Shown here piece after piece: positions 32,071 to 41,020 of a stretch of DNA of 64,000 nt (position 1 is its first letter; each line of letters starts with the position of its first letter). Below the pieces are notes generated by a model. The model was not told where the DNA came from, did no database searches, and saw only the letters and a list, made by a program, of their open reading frames with translations. The position numbers were made by a program, and so were the translations under genes. This DNA is from JADJOM01 sp046327715 (GTDB lineage Bacteria; Gemmatimonadota; Gemmatimonadetes; Gemmatimonadales; GWC2-71-9), in contig JAXLXY010000006.1 of the NCBI GenBank assembly GCA_046327715.1, positions 62,001-126,000 on the forward strand. The letters run 5' to 3'.

Positions 32071-34251
32071 TTATCCACGGAAGTTCCGCACGAAGGCCTT
32101 GAGTTCCGCATCACTGATGGTGGACCGGCCACCCGCGCTCACCTTGACGCTGGCGCGCCGGCCCGCGATCAGCAGTTCCTCACCCACGCCGAGACTGGGC
32201 GCCAGCTCGGGCAGCGCACGGGTCAGGGCAAAGTAGGCGGCGCTGTAAGGGGCGACGTCGAGTACCCGGAGGCTATCGCCGTGACTCACGTCCGTCCAGA
32301 CGCTCCCCAGCCGGGTGAACACCCTGCCCCCAGCCCGGCGGACCTCGCGGCTGCCGCCGGTCAGGCTGTTGAGCCGGGCGTCGGCCGCGACCTCGGCGTC
32401 GGCAAGGCTCGTGGCCCGGGAGAGCTGCCCGCTGGCCTTGGCCGCCTCGAACGAGGCGGCACCGGTCTGGGCGGAGGGGGCCGGGCTGGCCATCGGCATG
32501 ACGTCGCGGCGTGGCTGGCGGGTGCCCGGCGTCCCCGGCTGGTTCATCGCCAGCATGGGCTCCTGCACCAGGTAGGACGTGTACTCCGTAAGGATGCCGT
32601 AGCGCAGGCCCAGATCGCGGATCTCGCGCACCAGGGCGTCGGACTGGCCCTCCAGCCGCAGCTGGCGGTTCAGGTCGCCGATCCGGCGCGCGGCCCACAG
32701 CCGCGGAATGAACTCATTCTCGTTGCTGCTCGCGGGGAATGTGGCCTGCGCGGTGAAGCGCTCGCGGCGGCCGTTGCGTTCCCCCTCGAAGACCACGGTA
32801 CCCGAGCCCTGCCCGCGATAGCGGCCGAAGATCACCAGCTCCTCACCGTAGAACAGGTCCGGGAGCTGGGCCGGCGAGAGGTCCCGCAGGGCCACCGGGC
32901 TCTCCACGATCCGCAGGTTCACCAGGGCCGGGCGCCGCAGCTTGTTCATCAGGGTGCCGATGGCCACCTCGACGTCAGCCTCCGGCGCGACGTACTCCGC
33001 CGAGCCGCGGCCTTCCTTGGCCAGCCGGTCGAGCAGGTAGGTGTTGACGTCGGTCCCGACGCCCACGGTAAAGAGGCGCGCGCGGCCCACGCGGCCGGCG
33101 GCCATGGCGGCGATGCGGTCCGGCTGGTCCTCGCCCACCGACGGGATGCCGTCGGTCATGAAGAGCACCAGCGGCAGCCGTCCCTCCGGCACCGAGGTCC
33201 CCAGCACGGCATCCAGGGCGCCGGCGATGTTGGTGCCGCCATCGGCGTTGAGCCGGTCGATGAAGTCGCGCGCCTCAGCCAGGACCTCGGGCGTCACCGG
33301 CGCCCAGCCGTCCCGGAAGTGCCGTACGCCGGAGCTGAAGGCCACCAGGCGGAAGCGGTCGCCGCCGCGCAGGGTGCCGAGGGCCTGGCGCAGGGCCGCC
33401 TTGGCCTGGTCCATCTTCTGGCCCGACATCGAGCCGGACACATCCACCACGAACGCCACGTCGCGCGGGACGACCGGGCCGTCCTCCGCCTCCGCCGGCG
33501 CGAGCAGCAGCATGGCATAGCCGTCCTCGCCCCCTGGGGCGTTGGCAAGCACGCTGGTGCCGACCAGTCCGCGCCGCAGCGGCAGGAGCAGCTCGATGTC
33601 CCCGCCGCCATGGGTGTCCACGCTCACCTCGAGGGTGCCGCGCTCCCGGCGGACGGTCAGGGCATGCGTCGGAGAGTAGGGGGTTCCGTAGGTGTCCTCT
33701 GCGCGGCTGGTGAGGCGCCAGGTCCCGCCCTCGCCGCCGCGGACGCCCAGGGCGTAGCGGACGCGCAGCGCGTCGCCGGCGCGGTCGAGCAGCTGGGTGT
33801 AGCGGAGCACCACCTTGCGGGTCTCCCCCGGCTGGATCGGGAATACCTGCGCCCGGACCAGCCCGTGTCCGGCGAGGGTCAGCAGCGCCGGGTCCTTCTG
33901 CCGCCGCACGATTTCCTCGTAGATCCCGCGCGCCTGCTCGGCGTTCATCATCTCGCCCTTCATCTCCTGCTCGCCCATCCAGAGCGAGAAGTTCTGGAAC
34001 ACCGCCTCCCCGGGGAGTGGGTACAGGTAGGTGCCTTCCGCCATCCCTCCGCCGGTGTTGCGAAACCGCTCTTCCACCTCGACGCGGGCGATCCGCCCTT
34101 CGATCACGGTCCGGACCTCGGACCCGACCCGGACGATGGGAGAGGAGACCGGGACCGCGGTACGAGGGCGTTCGACTTCGATCCAGCCCTGCGCCGCGAC
34201 CGGGGCGGCGGACAACAGGAGCGCGATGGCGCCCAGGAGCGTGCGATGCAT
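32071..34251 (-). CDS. Secreted VIT plus von Willebrand factor A domain protein
   Basis: 726 residues. A signal peptide ends APVAAQG. The VIT domain (inter-alpha-trypsin type) spans about residues 30-150 (RVEVEERFRNTGGGMAEGTY, NAEQARGIYEEIVRRQKDPA). The VWA domain at about 270-450 has an intact MIDAS (AFVVDVSGSMSG, then a Thr in FMTDGIPSVG), so it should bind a divalent metal and a protein ligand. The rest is beta-rich with a Q/P-rich linker and ends FVRNFRG. There is no sortase or PEP-CTERM signal. It is first in the sigma/anti-sigma unit and could be the ligand or target of that signalling module. Confidence 0.9.
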   Translation of the reverse strand: MHRTLLGAIALLLSAAPVAAQGWIEVERPRTAVPVSSPIVRVGSEVRTVIEGRIARVEVEERFRNTGGGMAEGTYLYPLPGEAVFQNFSLWMGEQEMKGEMMNAEQARGIYEEIVRRQKDPALLTLAGHGLVRAQVFPIQPGETRKVVLRYTQLLDRAGDALRVRYALGVRGGEGGTWRLTSRAEDTYGTPYSPTHALTVRRERGTLEVSVDTHGGGDIELLLPLRRGLVGTSVLANAPGGEDGYAMLLLAPAEAEDGPVVPRDVAFVVDVSGSMSGQKMDQAKAALRQALGTLRGGDRFRLVAFSSGVRHFRDGWAPVTPEVLAEARDFIDRLNADGGTNIAGALDAVLGTSVPEGRLPLVLFMTDGIPSVGEDQPDRIAAMAAGRVGRARLFTVGVGTDVNTYLLDRLAKEGRGSAEYVAPEADVEVAIGTLMNKLRRPALVNLRIVESPVALRDLSPAQLPDLFYGEELVIFGRYRGQGSGTVVFEGERNGRRERFTAQATFPASSNENEFIPRLWAARRIGDLNRQLRLEGQSDALVREIRDLGLRYGILTEYTSYLVQEPMLAMNQPGTPGTRQPRRDVMPMASPAPSAQTGAASFEAAKASGQLSRATSLADAEVAADARLNSLTGGSREVRRAGGRVFTRLGSVWTDVSHGDSLRVLDVAPYSAAYFALTRALPELAPSLGVGEELLIAGRRASVKVSAGGRSTISDAELKAFVRNFRG

Positions 34252-34328
34252 GGGACCCTCATTGGCCTGTGGAGACGGCGAGGGGATGCGCCGGGGGGAG
34301 GGACTTGCACGGCGCGCGCGGGGAGGCC

Positions 34329-34357
34329 TTGGTCGCCCGGGCCGTCGGTCCTATCGT
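34329..34357 (+). promoter_or_regulatory. Putative leaderless promoter of GNAT gene
   Basis: TTGGTC (34329-34334), 17 nt, TATCGT (34352-34357), then 6 nt to ATG 34364. With the usual 6-7 nt from -10 to start site, transcription would begin at or next to the start codon. No Shine-Dalgarno precedes ATG 34364. Confidence 0.5.
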
Positions 34358-34363
34358 ACAGGC

Positions 34364-34876
34364 ATGCCAACCATCGACGTGGTGCGGACCTACCTCGAGA
34401 TGACCTCGCCCGGTGACCTGCGGGAGGAGGGCTCGGCCGGACCGGACGTACGGCTGGAGCCCGTGGGCAGCTGCCCCTGGCACTTCTACCGGTACCTGTA
34501 TGTCGAAGTGGGGCGGCTGTACCACTGGCGGGACCGGCTGCCCTGGACGGAGGCCCAGTTCCGGGCCTGGCTCGCCGGGCCCAGCACGATCTGGCTGCTC
34601 AGCGTGGCGGGTGCGCCGGCGGGGTTCTTCGAACTGCGCGGGCCTGAGGATGGCGCGGTGGAGATCGCCTACTTCGGCGTCCTGCCCGAATACCAGGGGC
34701 GGGGGCTCGGCAGGTACCTCCTCACGCGCGCGGTCCAGGAGGCCTGGCAGGCCGGCGCCACGCGCGTGTGGCTGCACACCTGCACCCTGGACCACCCGGG
34801 AGCACTGCCGAATTACCTGCGGCGCGGTTTCCGGAAGACCGGGGAGGAGGTCTACACCACCACGGTGCCTGACTGA
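34364..34876 (+). CDS. GNAT-family N-acetyltransferase
   Basis: 170 residues from ATG 34364. The acetyl-CoA motif A is VEIAYFGVLPEYQGRGLGRY with LLTRAVQEAW, followed by motif-B-type WLHTCTLDHPGALPNYLRRG and FRKTGEEVY. The N-terminal part (VGSCPWHFYRYLYVEVGRLY) has an aromatic-rich substrate region. Substrate unknown. The reading frame is open for 111 codons upstream, but that part is antisense to the VIT/VWA signal region and is not protein-like. Confidence 0.88.
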   Translation: MPTIDVVRTYLEMTSPGDLREEGSAGPDVRLEPVGSCPWHFYRYLYVEVGRLYHWRDRLPWTEAQFRAWLAGPSTIWLLSVAGAPAGFFELRGPEDGAVEIAYFGVLPEYQGRGLGRYLLTRAVQEAWQAGATRVWLHTCTLDHPGALPNYLRRGFRKTGEEVYTTTVPD

Positions 34877-34963
34877 ACCGTGATCCGCTCGTGGCGGGAA
34901 CGTGACTGGCCCCGGATAGCCTGAGGGGTCCCAATCCCGATCACCCCGACCCGAGGCCACCGT

Positions 34964-35392
34964 ATGCGTCCCCCGTTCCGCGCGTCCCTTCTCCTGGCCA
35001 CCGCCTGTACCCTGCTCCCGGCCTGCACCGGGCTCATGGCAGGCCCCACCTCCCAGGCCAGCACCGTCGTCCCGGTCGGGAAGGACTCGGCCTGGGTGCG
35101 CGCCAAGCGGGCGATGACGGCAGAGGTGTTCTCCTTCGAGACCCAGGACTCCGTCAACGGCCTCCTCTACGGGGTGCGCCACCCCAAGCCCGGCACGCTC
35201 GAGGCCGACCCCCTCTCCTGCCGCCTCCACGTGACCTACCGGGTGAGCGGCAGTGGCGGGGAGTCGACGGTGGCCTCCGAGGCGCTCTACGCGGTGCCGA
35301 GGGGGAAGGATGGCCAGCCGACGGCCAAGTGCGACGGCGAGATGGCGGACGCGCTCGAGCGCATGGCCGGCACGATCCTGACCGGTCGCTGA
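34964..35392 (+). CDS. Small predicted lipoprotein
   Basis: 142 residues. Lipobox LLPAC follows a hydrophobic segment (SLLLATACTLLPAC). The mature part contains AWVRAKRAMTAEVFSFETQD, two cysteines (LSCRLHVTYRV and TAKCDGEMADALERMAG), and strands resembling small NTF2- or lipocalin-like envelope proteins, but no family is recognisable. GAGG lies 7-8 nt before ATG 34964. Its stop is 3 nt from the stop of the convergent SARP-like gene, leaving no room for a terminator between them. Confidence 0.75.
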   Translation: MRPPFRASLLLATACTLLPACTGLMAGPTSQASTVVPVGKDSAWVRAKRAMTAEVFSFETQDSVNGLLYGVRHPKPGTLEADPLSCRLHVTYRVSGSGGESTVASEALYAVPRGKDGQPTAKCDGEMADALERMAGTILTGR

Positions 35393-35395
35393 AGC

Positions 35396-37984
35396 TCAGC
35401 CCGGCCGACGGGGCTGCCGTTCCGCCCGAGCGCGGAACGGCAGCTCCCAGGGGCTCCGCTCCGCGATCGTTGCCTGCCAGCGCGCCGCCGCGGCGGCCTG
35501 CCCCAGCCGGCCGAGCAGGCGAGCTCGCCGCCACCGATCGAGGGTGCCGGCGTAGAAGGGTGATCCCACCGCGAGCTGGAACCATGGCTCGCGCGGGCCC
35601 CCGGTGAGCTGCGCCAGCGCCCCCGCCACATCCCCCGACAGCTCCAGCCGCGCCGACTCGAGCGAGCGTTCCAGCCGCTCGGGGAGGTGCTCATGCTCCT
35701 CCTCTTCCGGGAGCTCGAGCAGTTCCTCGCGCGCGAGGCCGACCCCCCGGACATCACCCAGCCGCGCATCGAGCAGTCCGATCGTGTAGGCCCGGAGGTG
35801 CGGGTGGAGCCCGTTGTGGAACGCCAGCGGGAGGCTCACGTTCGGGCCGGTGGAGGCCGGGTCCCACCCGGCGAGCCGTTGCCGCGCTTCGCGGACCTCC
35901 GACGCGGGCCAGGGCAGGGCCGGCAGCGCCAGCAGCAGACCGCGCACCTCGAGCGCCCACGGTTCGTCGTGGCGCCCGGCCTCGTCCAGTTCCTCACGGG
36001 TCGTGGCCAGGTCGCCGGCCGCGGCGGCGAGGTGGGCCAGGATCAGGTGCACCAGCGCGCGCAGCTCATCCGATCGTGCGGCGCCCGCGAGGGTGCGTCC
36101 CAGCCCCGCGGCGCGGGCCAGCGAGGATCCGTAGACCGCGGCATCGCTGAACGCGATGCCGATGGTCAGGGCCCGGGCCGTGGCGAGCAGGCCGGCCACC
36201 TCGCGCTGTTCCGCCTCGTCGTCGAGCACGAAGGCCCGGAGGGCCCGCAGCGCGAGCGCCTGGTCCTGATCGGGGCTCAGCGTGAGCCCGCGCTCCACCA
36301 GTGCCCGGAGGTCGCCGTGGCGCTGCTCGAGCGCGGCAATGCGGGCCAGCTTGCCGATGGCGCTCACCCGCCCGGGATCGAGCGCCAGCGCCCGTTCGAG
36401 TGCGGGTCGAGCCTCGGCGCTGGAGCGCCCACGATACGCGTTGCCGTGGAAGAGCAGGTCGCCGAGCAGAAACCAGGCGTCGGCATCCTCCGGCCACGCC
36501 CCGACTGCCGCCGCGTAGCGCCGCTCGGCCTCGGGCAGACGTCCGGTGAGCCAGGCATCCTGGGCCTCGACCAGGAGGCGGTCCCGTTCCGTGAGGCGGC
36601 CGCGATGGGCCATGGCCTGGCGCGAGGCCTCCCGCGCGGGGCCGATCCACGCGCTGGCCGCCGCGGCGGCGGCCTGCCGGTAGTACGCCAGGGCGAACGA
36701 CGGGTCGGCCTCGACCGCGTGGGCGAAGGCCTGCGCGGCCTGAAGCGCGCGGCCGTGCCGCAGGTCGTTCTCCCCGGCCAGCCACGCCCGGAGGGCCGGG
36801 AGCGCGTTCGTCGTCCGCGCGGCCAGCCGGCCCAGCCGCCCTCCCGGACCATCGGTCCAGGCGGCGAGCAGCCCCCGGGCCAGGCTGTCGACGATCTCGA
36901 AGACACCGGTCTCCGTCGTGGCGGCCGCCTCGGCCCGTGCCACCACGTCGCCGGCGGCCCGGCTCACCTGGGCGTGCACCCGGATCTCCCCCGGAGCCGC
37001 CAGCACGCTTCCGCTCACCAGCCACCGGGGGTGGAAGCGCGCGGCGACCTGCGCTGGCCGCGCCTCGGGAGCCACTCCAGACAGGCTCGCGAGCAGGCTG
37101 GTCGGCGCCAGGGTCCGAAGCCCGCCGGTGCCCTCGAGCGCCGTGGAGAGCAGGTCCACCATCCCTTCTCCGAGCCAGGCGAGCGTCCCGGTGCCGTGCA
37201 CCGCGAACGGCAGCACCGCCAGGAGGGGGAGGTCCCCCGGCGTCGCGGTGGCCGGGGAGACACCGGGGTCCTCGCCGCGGCGCTGCAGCGCGGCGGCCAG
37301 CGCCTGCACGCCGGGGTCGGGGGCCAGGTCGAGGTCGCGCAGGCGACGCAGGTGCTCCGCGTGCAGCTGCAGGCCCAGGCCGGGGCGGTCCAGGCGGTCG
37401 AGGAGGCGCAGCGCGCGGGTGAGGCCCGCGGCGTCCTCGGGGGCGAGGGCCACGGCCCGCTCCACCCAGGTGGCCCGGCGCGCGGGATCGGGATCGGTCT
37501 CCGCGAGCAGCCACGCCGCCTCCAGCAGTCGGCGGCGCAGCCGCCAGCGCTCCCCATCGAGCCATTGCTCCACGCCGGGGGCGCCCGCCACGTAGATCCC
37601 GGGGAGCAGCTCACCGAGCGCCAGGGCCAGCGCCGCGGCGGGGTCCCCGGCGTCAAGGAAACCGCGGCACTCGATCACGTCACAGTCGAGCGTGCCGGAG
37701 CCCACGCGGATCTCCTCGTCACCCCGGGCCTCCAGCACGGTTTCGCCGAGCCCGCGGCGGAGGAAGTGCAGCGCGCGGCGCAACGCCGCCCGCGCATGAT
37801 CCTGGTCCAGGTCGGGCCAGAAGAGGGCCACGAGGGAGTCGCGCCGCAGGAAGCGGTCTCCGCTTTCGAGGGCCAGGTACGTGAGCAGGGCGAGCCGCTT
37901 GGGCTGGCGGAGGATGCTCTCGACGGGGCGGCCACGGTCGTCCCGCAGGTCGGCGCCGCCAAGGACCCGGAGTCGGGCATTCAT
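35396..37984 (-). CDS. SARP-type regulator: winged-helix/BTAD plus TolB-like and TPR regions
   Basis: 862 residues, cytoplasmic. Residues about 1-100 are an OmpR/SARP winged helix (LRQPKRLALLTYLALESGDR, SLVALFWPDLDQDHARAALR). The bacterial transcriptional activation domain (BTAD) runs to about 240 (AAWLLAETDPDPARRATWVE). A TolB/FlgO-like N-domain follows (PLLAVLPFAVHGTGTLAWLG, EGMVDLLSTALEG), the combination often seen in adenylate-cyclase-like and SARP regulators of soil bacteria. Residues 400-860 are TPR-like helices (AHAVEADPSFALAYYRQAAA). No ATPase motif is present. The target is unknown; it stands alone between convergent and divergent small genes. Confidence 0.87.
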   Translation of the reverse strand: MNARLRVLGGADLRDDRGRPVESILRQPKRLALLTYLALESGDRFLRRDSLVALFWPDLDQDHARAALRRALHFLRRGLGETVLEARGDEEIRVGSGTLDCDVIECRGFLDAGDPAAALALALGELLPGIYVAGAPGVEQWLDGERWRLRRRLLEAAWLLAETDPDPARRATWVERAVALAPEDAAGLTRALRLLDRLDRPGLGLQLHAEHLRRLRDLDLAPDPGVQALAAALQRRGEDPGVSPATATPGDLPLLAVLPFAVHGTGTLAWLGEGMVDLLSTALEGTGGLRTLAPTSLLASLSGVAPEARPAQVAARFHPRWLVSGSVLAAPGEIRVHAQVSRAAGDVVARAEAAATTETGVFEIVDSLARGLLAAWTDGPGGRLGRLAARTTNALPALRAWLAGENDLRHGRALQAAQAFAHAVEADPSFALAYYRQAAAAAASAWIGPAREASRQAMAHRGRLTERDRLLVEAQDAWLTGRLPEAERRYAAAVGAWPEDADAWFLLGDLLFHGNAYRGRSSAEARPALERALALDPGRVSAIGKLARIAALEQRHGDLRALVERGLTLSPDQDQALALRALRAFVLDDEAEQREVAGLLATARALTIGIAFSDAAVYGSSLARAAGLGRTLAGAARSDELRALVHLILAHLAAAAGDLATTREELDEAGRHDEPWALEVRGLLLALPALPWPASEVREARQRLAGWDPASTGPNVSLPLAFHNGLHPHLRAYTIGLLDARLGDVRGVGLAREELLELPEEEEHEHLPERLERSLESARLELSGDVAGALAQLTGGPREPWFQLAVGSPFYAGTLDRWRRARLLGRLGQAAAAARWQATIAERSPWELPFRARAERQPRRPG

Positions 37985-38079
37985 GCGCTGGTGCGCCCGG
38001 GGGTCACGGCTGGGTCACGCCGGAGCGGCATGATGGGTCTGGTGCTGGCATCGCTGGGCACGCTCCCCGGGGGAATCGC

Positions 38080-38598
38080 ATGCGCTGGTGGCTCCTGCTG
38101 CTGCCGTTGACCGTGACGGCCCCTCTGGCCGCCCAGGATACCCTTCCGGGCCTCCCGCCGGGCTACGCGGTCGGGGCCACCCTCGAGTACTACCTGGCGG
38201 ACGGCCTGACCGTGCCGGCGGTCTCGGTGCGCGGTACCGGACTGGCGGCGCGTCGCTGGACACCCGCCTTCGGGCTCGGCGCCCTCCTGGACCAGTCCGA
38301 GGCGCGCTTCGCGGCGCTGACCTTCGACCTGGGCACCGCGTACAACCAGCCCGTGCGGGGGGCGCACCTGCTGGTGGAGGGCGGTGCCACGGGCCTCTTC
38401 GCGGTGGCGGAGGGGACCAGCGCCACGTACGTCGGGGGCTACCTCGGAATCGGGGCCATCGTGCGGGTGGCGAACGGTCTGGGTTTCCGGTTCGGGGTCA
38501 GCCGTCGCTGGTTCATGACGGGCGACGGGCCGGTGGGCGTGTCGCTGGTAAGCGTGGGCGTCACCGCCCTCCCGCGCGCCGCGGTGCCGCCCCGCTAG
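38080..38598 (+). CDS. Small secreted or outer-membrane beta-barrel protein
   Basis: 172 residues. The signal peptide is MRWWLLLLPLTVTAPLAAQ. The mature part consists of glycine-rich amphipathic strands (GYAVGATLEYYLADGLTVPA, LLVEGGATGLFAVAEGTSAT, YVGGYLGIGAIVRVANGLGF), consistent with a small barrel. GGGGGAA lies shortly before ATG 38080. It is divergent from the SARP-like regulator (95-nt gap) and could be its target. Its stop codon overlaps that of nth inside a CTAG. Confidence 0.72.
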   Translation: MRWWLLLLPLTVTAPLAAQDTLPGLPPGYAVGATLEYYLADGLTVPAVSVRGTGLAARRWTPAFGLGALLDQSEARFAALTFDLGTAYNQPVRGAHLLVEGGATGLFAVAEGTSATYVGGYLGIGAIVRVANGLGFRFGVSRRWFMTGDGPVGVSLVSVGVTALPRAAVPPR

Positions 38599-39293
38599 CG
38601 CGCCGCTCCCGGGCAGAGCTCCAGCAGCACGCAGCGATCGCACTGGGGTCGGCGCGCGATGCAGACGGCGCGGCCGTGCAGGATCAGCAGGTGGGAGACG
38701 AGCGTCCAGTCCCCGCGCGGCACCAGATGCATCAGGTCCTGCTCGATCTTCACGGGATCGGTGTGGTGGGTGAGCCGGAGCAGGCCGGCGAGCCGGGTCA
38801 CGTGCGTGTCCACGGTGACGCCCTCGTTGAGCCCGAAGGCGTTGCCGAGCACCACGTTCGCGGTCTTGCGGCCCACCCCGGGCAGCGCGTGCAGCGCGGC
38901 CATGGTGCGGGGGATCTCTCCGCCATGTTCCGCCACCACCGCCTGCGCCATGGCGATGAGGTTCTTCGCCTTGTTTCGGAAGAATCCGGTGGACTGCACC
39001 AGGGCCTCGACGTCGGCCTGGCGGGCGCGGGCCAGGTGGCCCGGGGTGGGATAGCGCGCGAAGAGCGCCGGGGTCACGAGGTTCACCCGCGCGTCGGTGC
39101 ACTGGGCGCTGAGGGTCGTGGCGACGAGCAGCTGGTAGGCGTCGGCGTGCTCCAGCGCGCAGTGCGCGTCGGGGTACGCGGCCTTGAGCCGCGCCAGGAT
39201 CGGGGCGATCCGCTCCGCGGGCGGGGCCGCGCCCCGCCGCTTCGCGGGCCGGGATCGCGGGGACCTGGCCGGTGCCCGCTTCGGCGGGCTCAC
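38595..39293 (-). CDS. nth: Endonuclease III (DNA glycosylase/AP lyase)
   Basis: 232 residues from GTG 39293, which overlaps the polX stop as GTGA. It removes oxidised pyrimidines and nicks abasic sites in base-excision repair. Helix-hairpin-helix LHALPGVGRKTANVVLGNAF includes the catalytic Lys, and the catalytic Asp is in VTVDTHVTRLAGLL. The [4Fe-4S] motif CIARRPQCDRCVLLELC (C-x6-C-x2-C-x5-C) is complete. A basic N-terminal tail (KRAPARSPRSRPAKRRGAAP) of about 25 residues is longer than in E. coli Nth and may bind DNA. It is last in a six-gene operon. Confidence 0.96.
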   Translation of the reverse strand: MSPPKRAPARSPRSRPAKRRGAAPPAERIAPILARLKAAYPDAHCALEHADAYQLLVATTLSAQCTDARVNLVTPALFARYPTPGHLARARQADVEALVQSTGFFRNKAKNLIAMAQAVVAEHGGEIPRTMAALHALPGVGRKTANVVLGNAFGLNEGVTVDTHVTRLAGLLRLTHHTDPVKIEQDLMHLVPRGDWTLVSHLLILHGRAVCIARRPQCDRCVLLELCPGAAR

Positions 39294-41020
39294 GCCCGCG
39301 CCCGCCGGGCCGCCACGTGCGCCAGGAAGCCCTCGACCGGGAGGGTATTCAGCACGTCCGCGCGGGTGAGCCAGCCCTTCCGGGCGATGCCCACGCCGAA
39401 GGCAACGTTGCGGATGCCCGCGAGGTTGTGGGCGTCGGCGCCGATCGAGATCCGGAGGCCGGCGTCGCGGGCCTCGCGCAGCAGCCGCCAGTCGAGGTCG
39501 AGGCGATGGGGGTCGGCGTTGATCTCGATGGCCACCCCGGCGGCGATGGCCTTGGCGATCACCGCGTCCATGTCGATCTGGTAGGGATCGCGGGAGAGGA
39601 GCAGGCGGCCGGTGGGGTGGCCCAGGATCGCGAGGTGCGGGTTGTCCATCGCGGCGAGTACGCGCGCCGTCATCTCCGCCCGGCTCTGGCTGAACCGGCT
39701 GTGCACCGAGCCGATCACGAAGTCGAGCCGGGCAAGGACCGGGTCTTCGTAGTCCAGCAGGCCGTCGGCCAGGATGTCCGCCTCGATGCCCTTGAGCACC
39801 CGGATGCCGGGGCCGGTGGCGTTGAGGGCGTCGATCTCGTCGGCCTGGCGCTCGAGGTCCGCGACCGAGAGCCCGCCCGCATAGGCCGCCGCCTTGCTGT
39901 GGTCGGTGATCCCCATCCACGCGTAGCCCTGCTCCCGGCACGCCTCGGCCAGTTCGGCCACGGTGTTGGTGCCGTCGGAGGCGCGAGTGTGGCAGTGGAG
40001 GAAGCCGCGCAGGTCGCCCGGCTCGAGCAGGGTCGGCAGGGTCCCCGCGGCCGCGGCCGCGATCTCGCCCCGGCCCTCGCGCAGCTCCGGCGGGATCTCG
40101 GCCAGGCCGAGGGCGGCATAGAAGGCGGCCTCGTCGGCGGTCGGCATGAAGGTGCTGCCGTGCCAGAGCGCCGCACCGTCGAAGGTGAAGCCGCGGTCGC
40201 GCGCGTGCGCTGCCAGCTGCGCCAGGTGCTCCTCGCTGCCGGTGGCCTGGACCAGCACCGCGCCCACGTTGCGCGGCGTGGTGACCACCACCTGCGCCTC
40301 GGCGCCGCCGCTCACCCGCAGCGTCACCCGCCGCTCATCCTGGCCCGAGAACTCGTGGACGCCGGGCAGCGCCCCGATCCGGCGGAAGATCTCCTCGGGC
40401 GCCACGTCGGCCACCAGGACCACGGAGAGGCCGCGCACGACCTCCATGCGGCGCCGGACGTCGCCCGCGACGATCGCCGCGCTGACGCCGGGCAGGGCGG
40501 CGAGCGCCTCGCGCAGGCCGGCGGCCTCGTCGGCGGCGTGGTGGGCCAGCCGGTAGCCGCTGGCGGTACGGAGGAAGGCGATGCCCTTGAGGATGTTCTC
40601 CGCCGTCTTCTGGCCGAAGCGCGGCAGCCGCGCCAGTCGCCCGTCGCGCGCGGCGGCCTCGAGCTCCGGCAGGCTGTCGATGCCAAGGGTCTCGTGGATC
40701 TGGCGGATCTTGGCCACGCCGAGCCCGGAAATCTGCAGCATCTCGACCAGGCCGGCGGGCACCTGGCCCCGGAGCTCCTCGAGCAGGGAGGACCGGCCGC
40801 TGGTGGCCACCTCCTGCACGATGGTGAGGGTGGCCGGCCCGACGCCCTTGGTGGCGGCGAGGGAGCCATCGGCCAGCGCGTCGGCCACGCTCCCGGACAG
40901 CGCCGCCACCGCCTTCGCGGCGCTGCGGAACGCGCGCACCCGGAAGGGATTCTCTCCCTGCAGTTCGAGGAAGGCGGCGATCTGCTCCAGCACCTGGGCG
41001 ATGGTCTTCTGGTCGGTCAC
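39290..41020 (-). CDS. polX: PolX-family protein: PHP 3'-5' exonuclease with apparently inactive polymerase domain
   Basis: 576 residues, normal PolX length. The 8-kDa-like region has helix-hairpin-helix motifs (TKGVGPATLTIVQE, ISGLGVAKIRQIHETLG, PRFGQKTAENILKG). The nucleotidyltransferase site, normally GSxRRxxExxGDxD, reads GDVRRRMEVVRGLSVVLV (186-203). The two metal Asp positions are Gly197 and Ser199, and the third is Gln243 (AEAQVVV). The PHP domain is intact: FLHCHTRASDGTN, GITDHSKAAAY, KGIEADIL, FVIGSVHSRF, ILGHPTGR, INADPHRLDLDW and IGADAHN. It is thus probably a nuclease or DNA-end-binding protein rather than a polymerase. It overlaps nth and the upstream unknown gene by 4 nt each. 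Confidence 0.93.
   Translation of the reverse strand: MTDQKTIAQVLEQIAAFLELQGENPFRVRAFRSAAKAVAALSGSVADALADGSLAATKGVGPATLTIVQEVATSGRSSLLEELRGQVPAGLVEMLQISGLGVAKIRQIHETLGIDSLPELEAAARDGRLARLPRFGQKTAENILKGIAFLRTASGYRLAHHAADEAAGLREALAALPGVSAAIVAGDVRRRMEVVRGLSVVLVADVAPEEIFRRIGALPGVHEFSGQDERRVTLRVSGGAEAQVVVTTPRNVGAVLVQATGSEEHLAQLAAHARDRGFTFDGAALWHGSTFMPTADEAAFYAALGLAEIPPELREGRGEIAAAAAGTLPTLLEPGDLRGFLHCHTRASDGTNTVAELAEACREQGYAWMGITDHSKAAAYAGGLSVADLERQADEIDALNATGPGIRVLKGIEADILADGLLDYEDPVLARLDFVIGSVHSRFSQSRAEMTARVLAAMDNPHLAILGHPTGRLLLSRDPYQIDMDAVIAKAIAAGVAIEINADPHRLDLDWRLLREARDAGLRISIGADAHNLAGIRNVAFGVGIARKGWLTRADVLNTLPVEGFLAHVAARRARA

Noticed and set aside
31288..34416. 1042-codon open frame on plus across the anti-sigma, sigma and VIT/VWA genes
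   Set aside because: A GC-skew shadow; the minus-strand genes have clear domains and signals, this frame has none.
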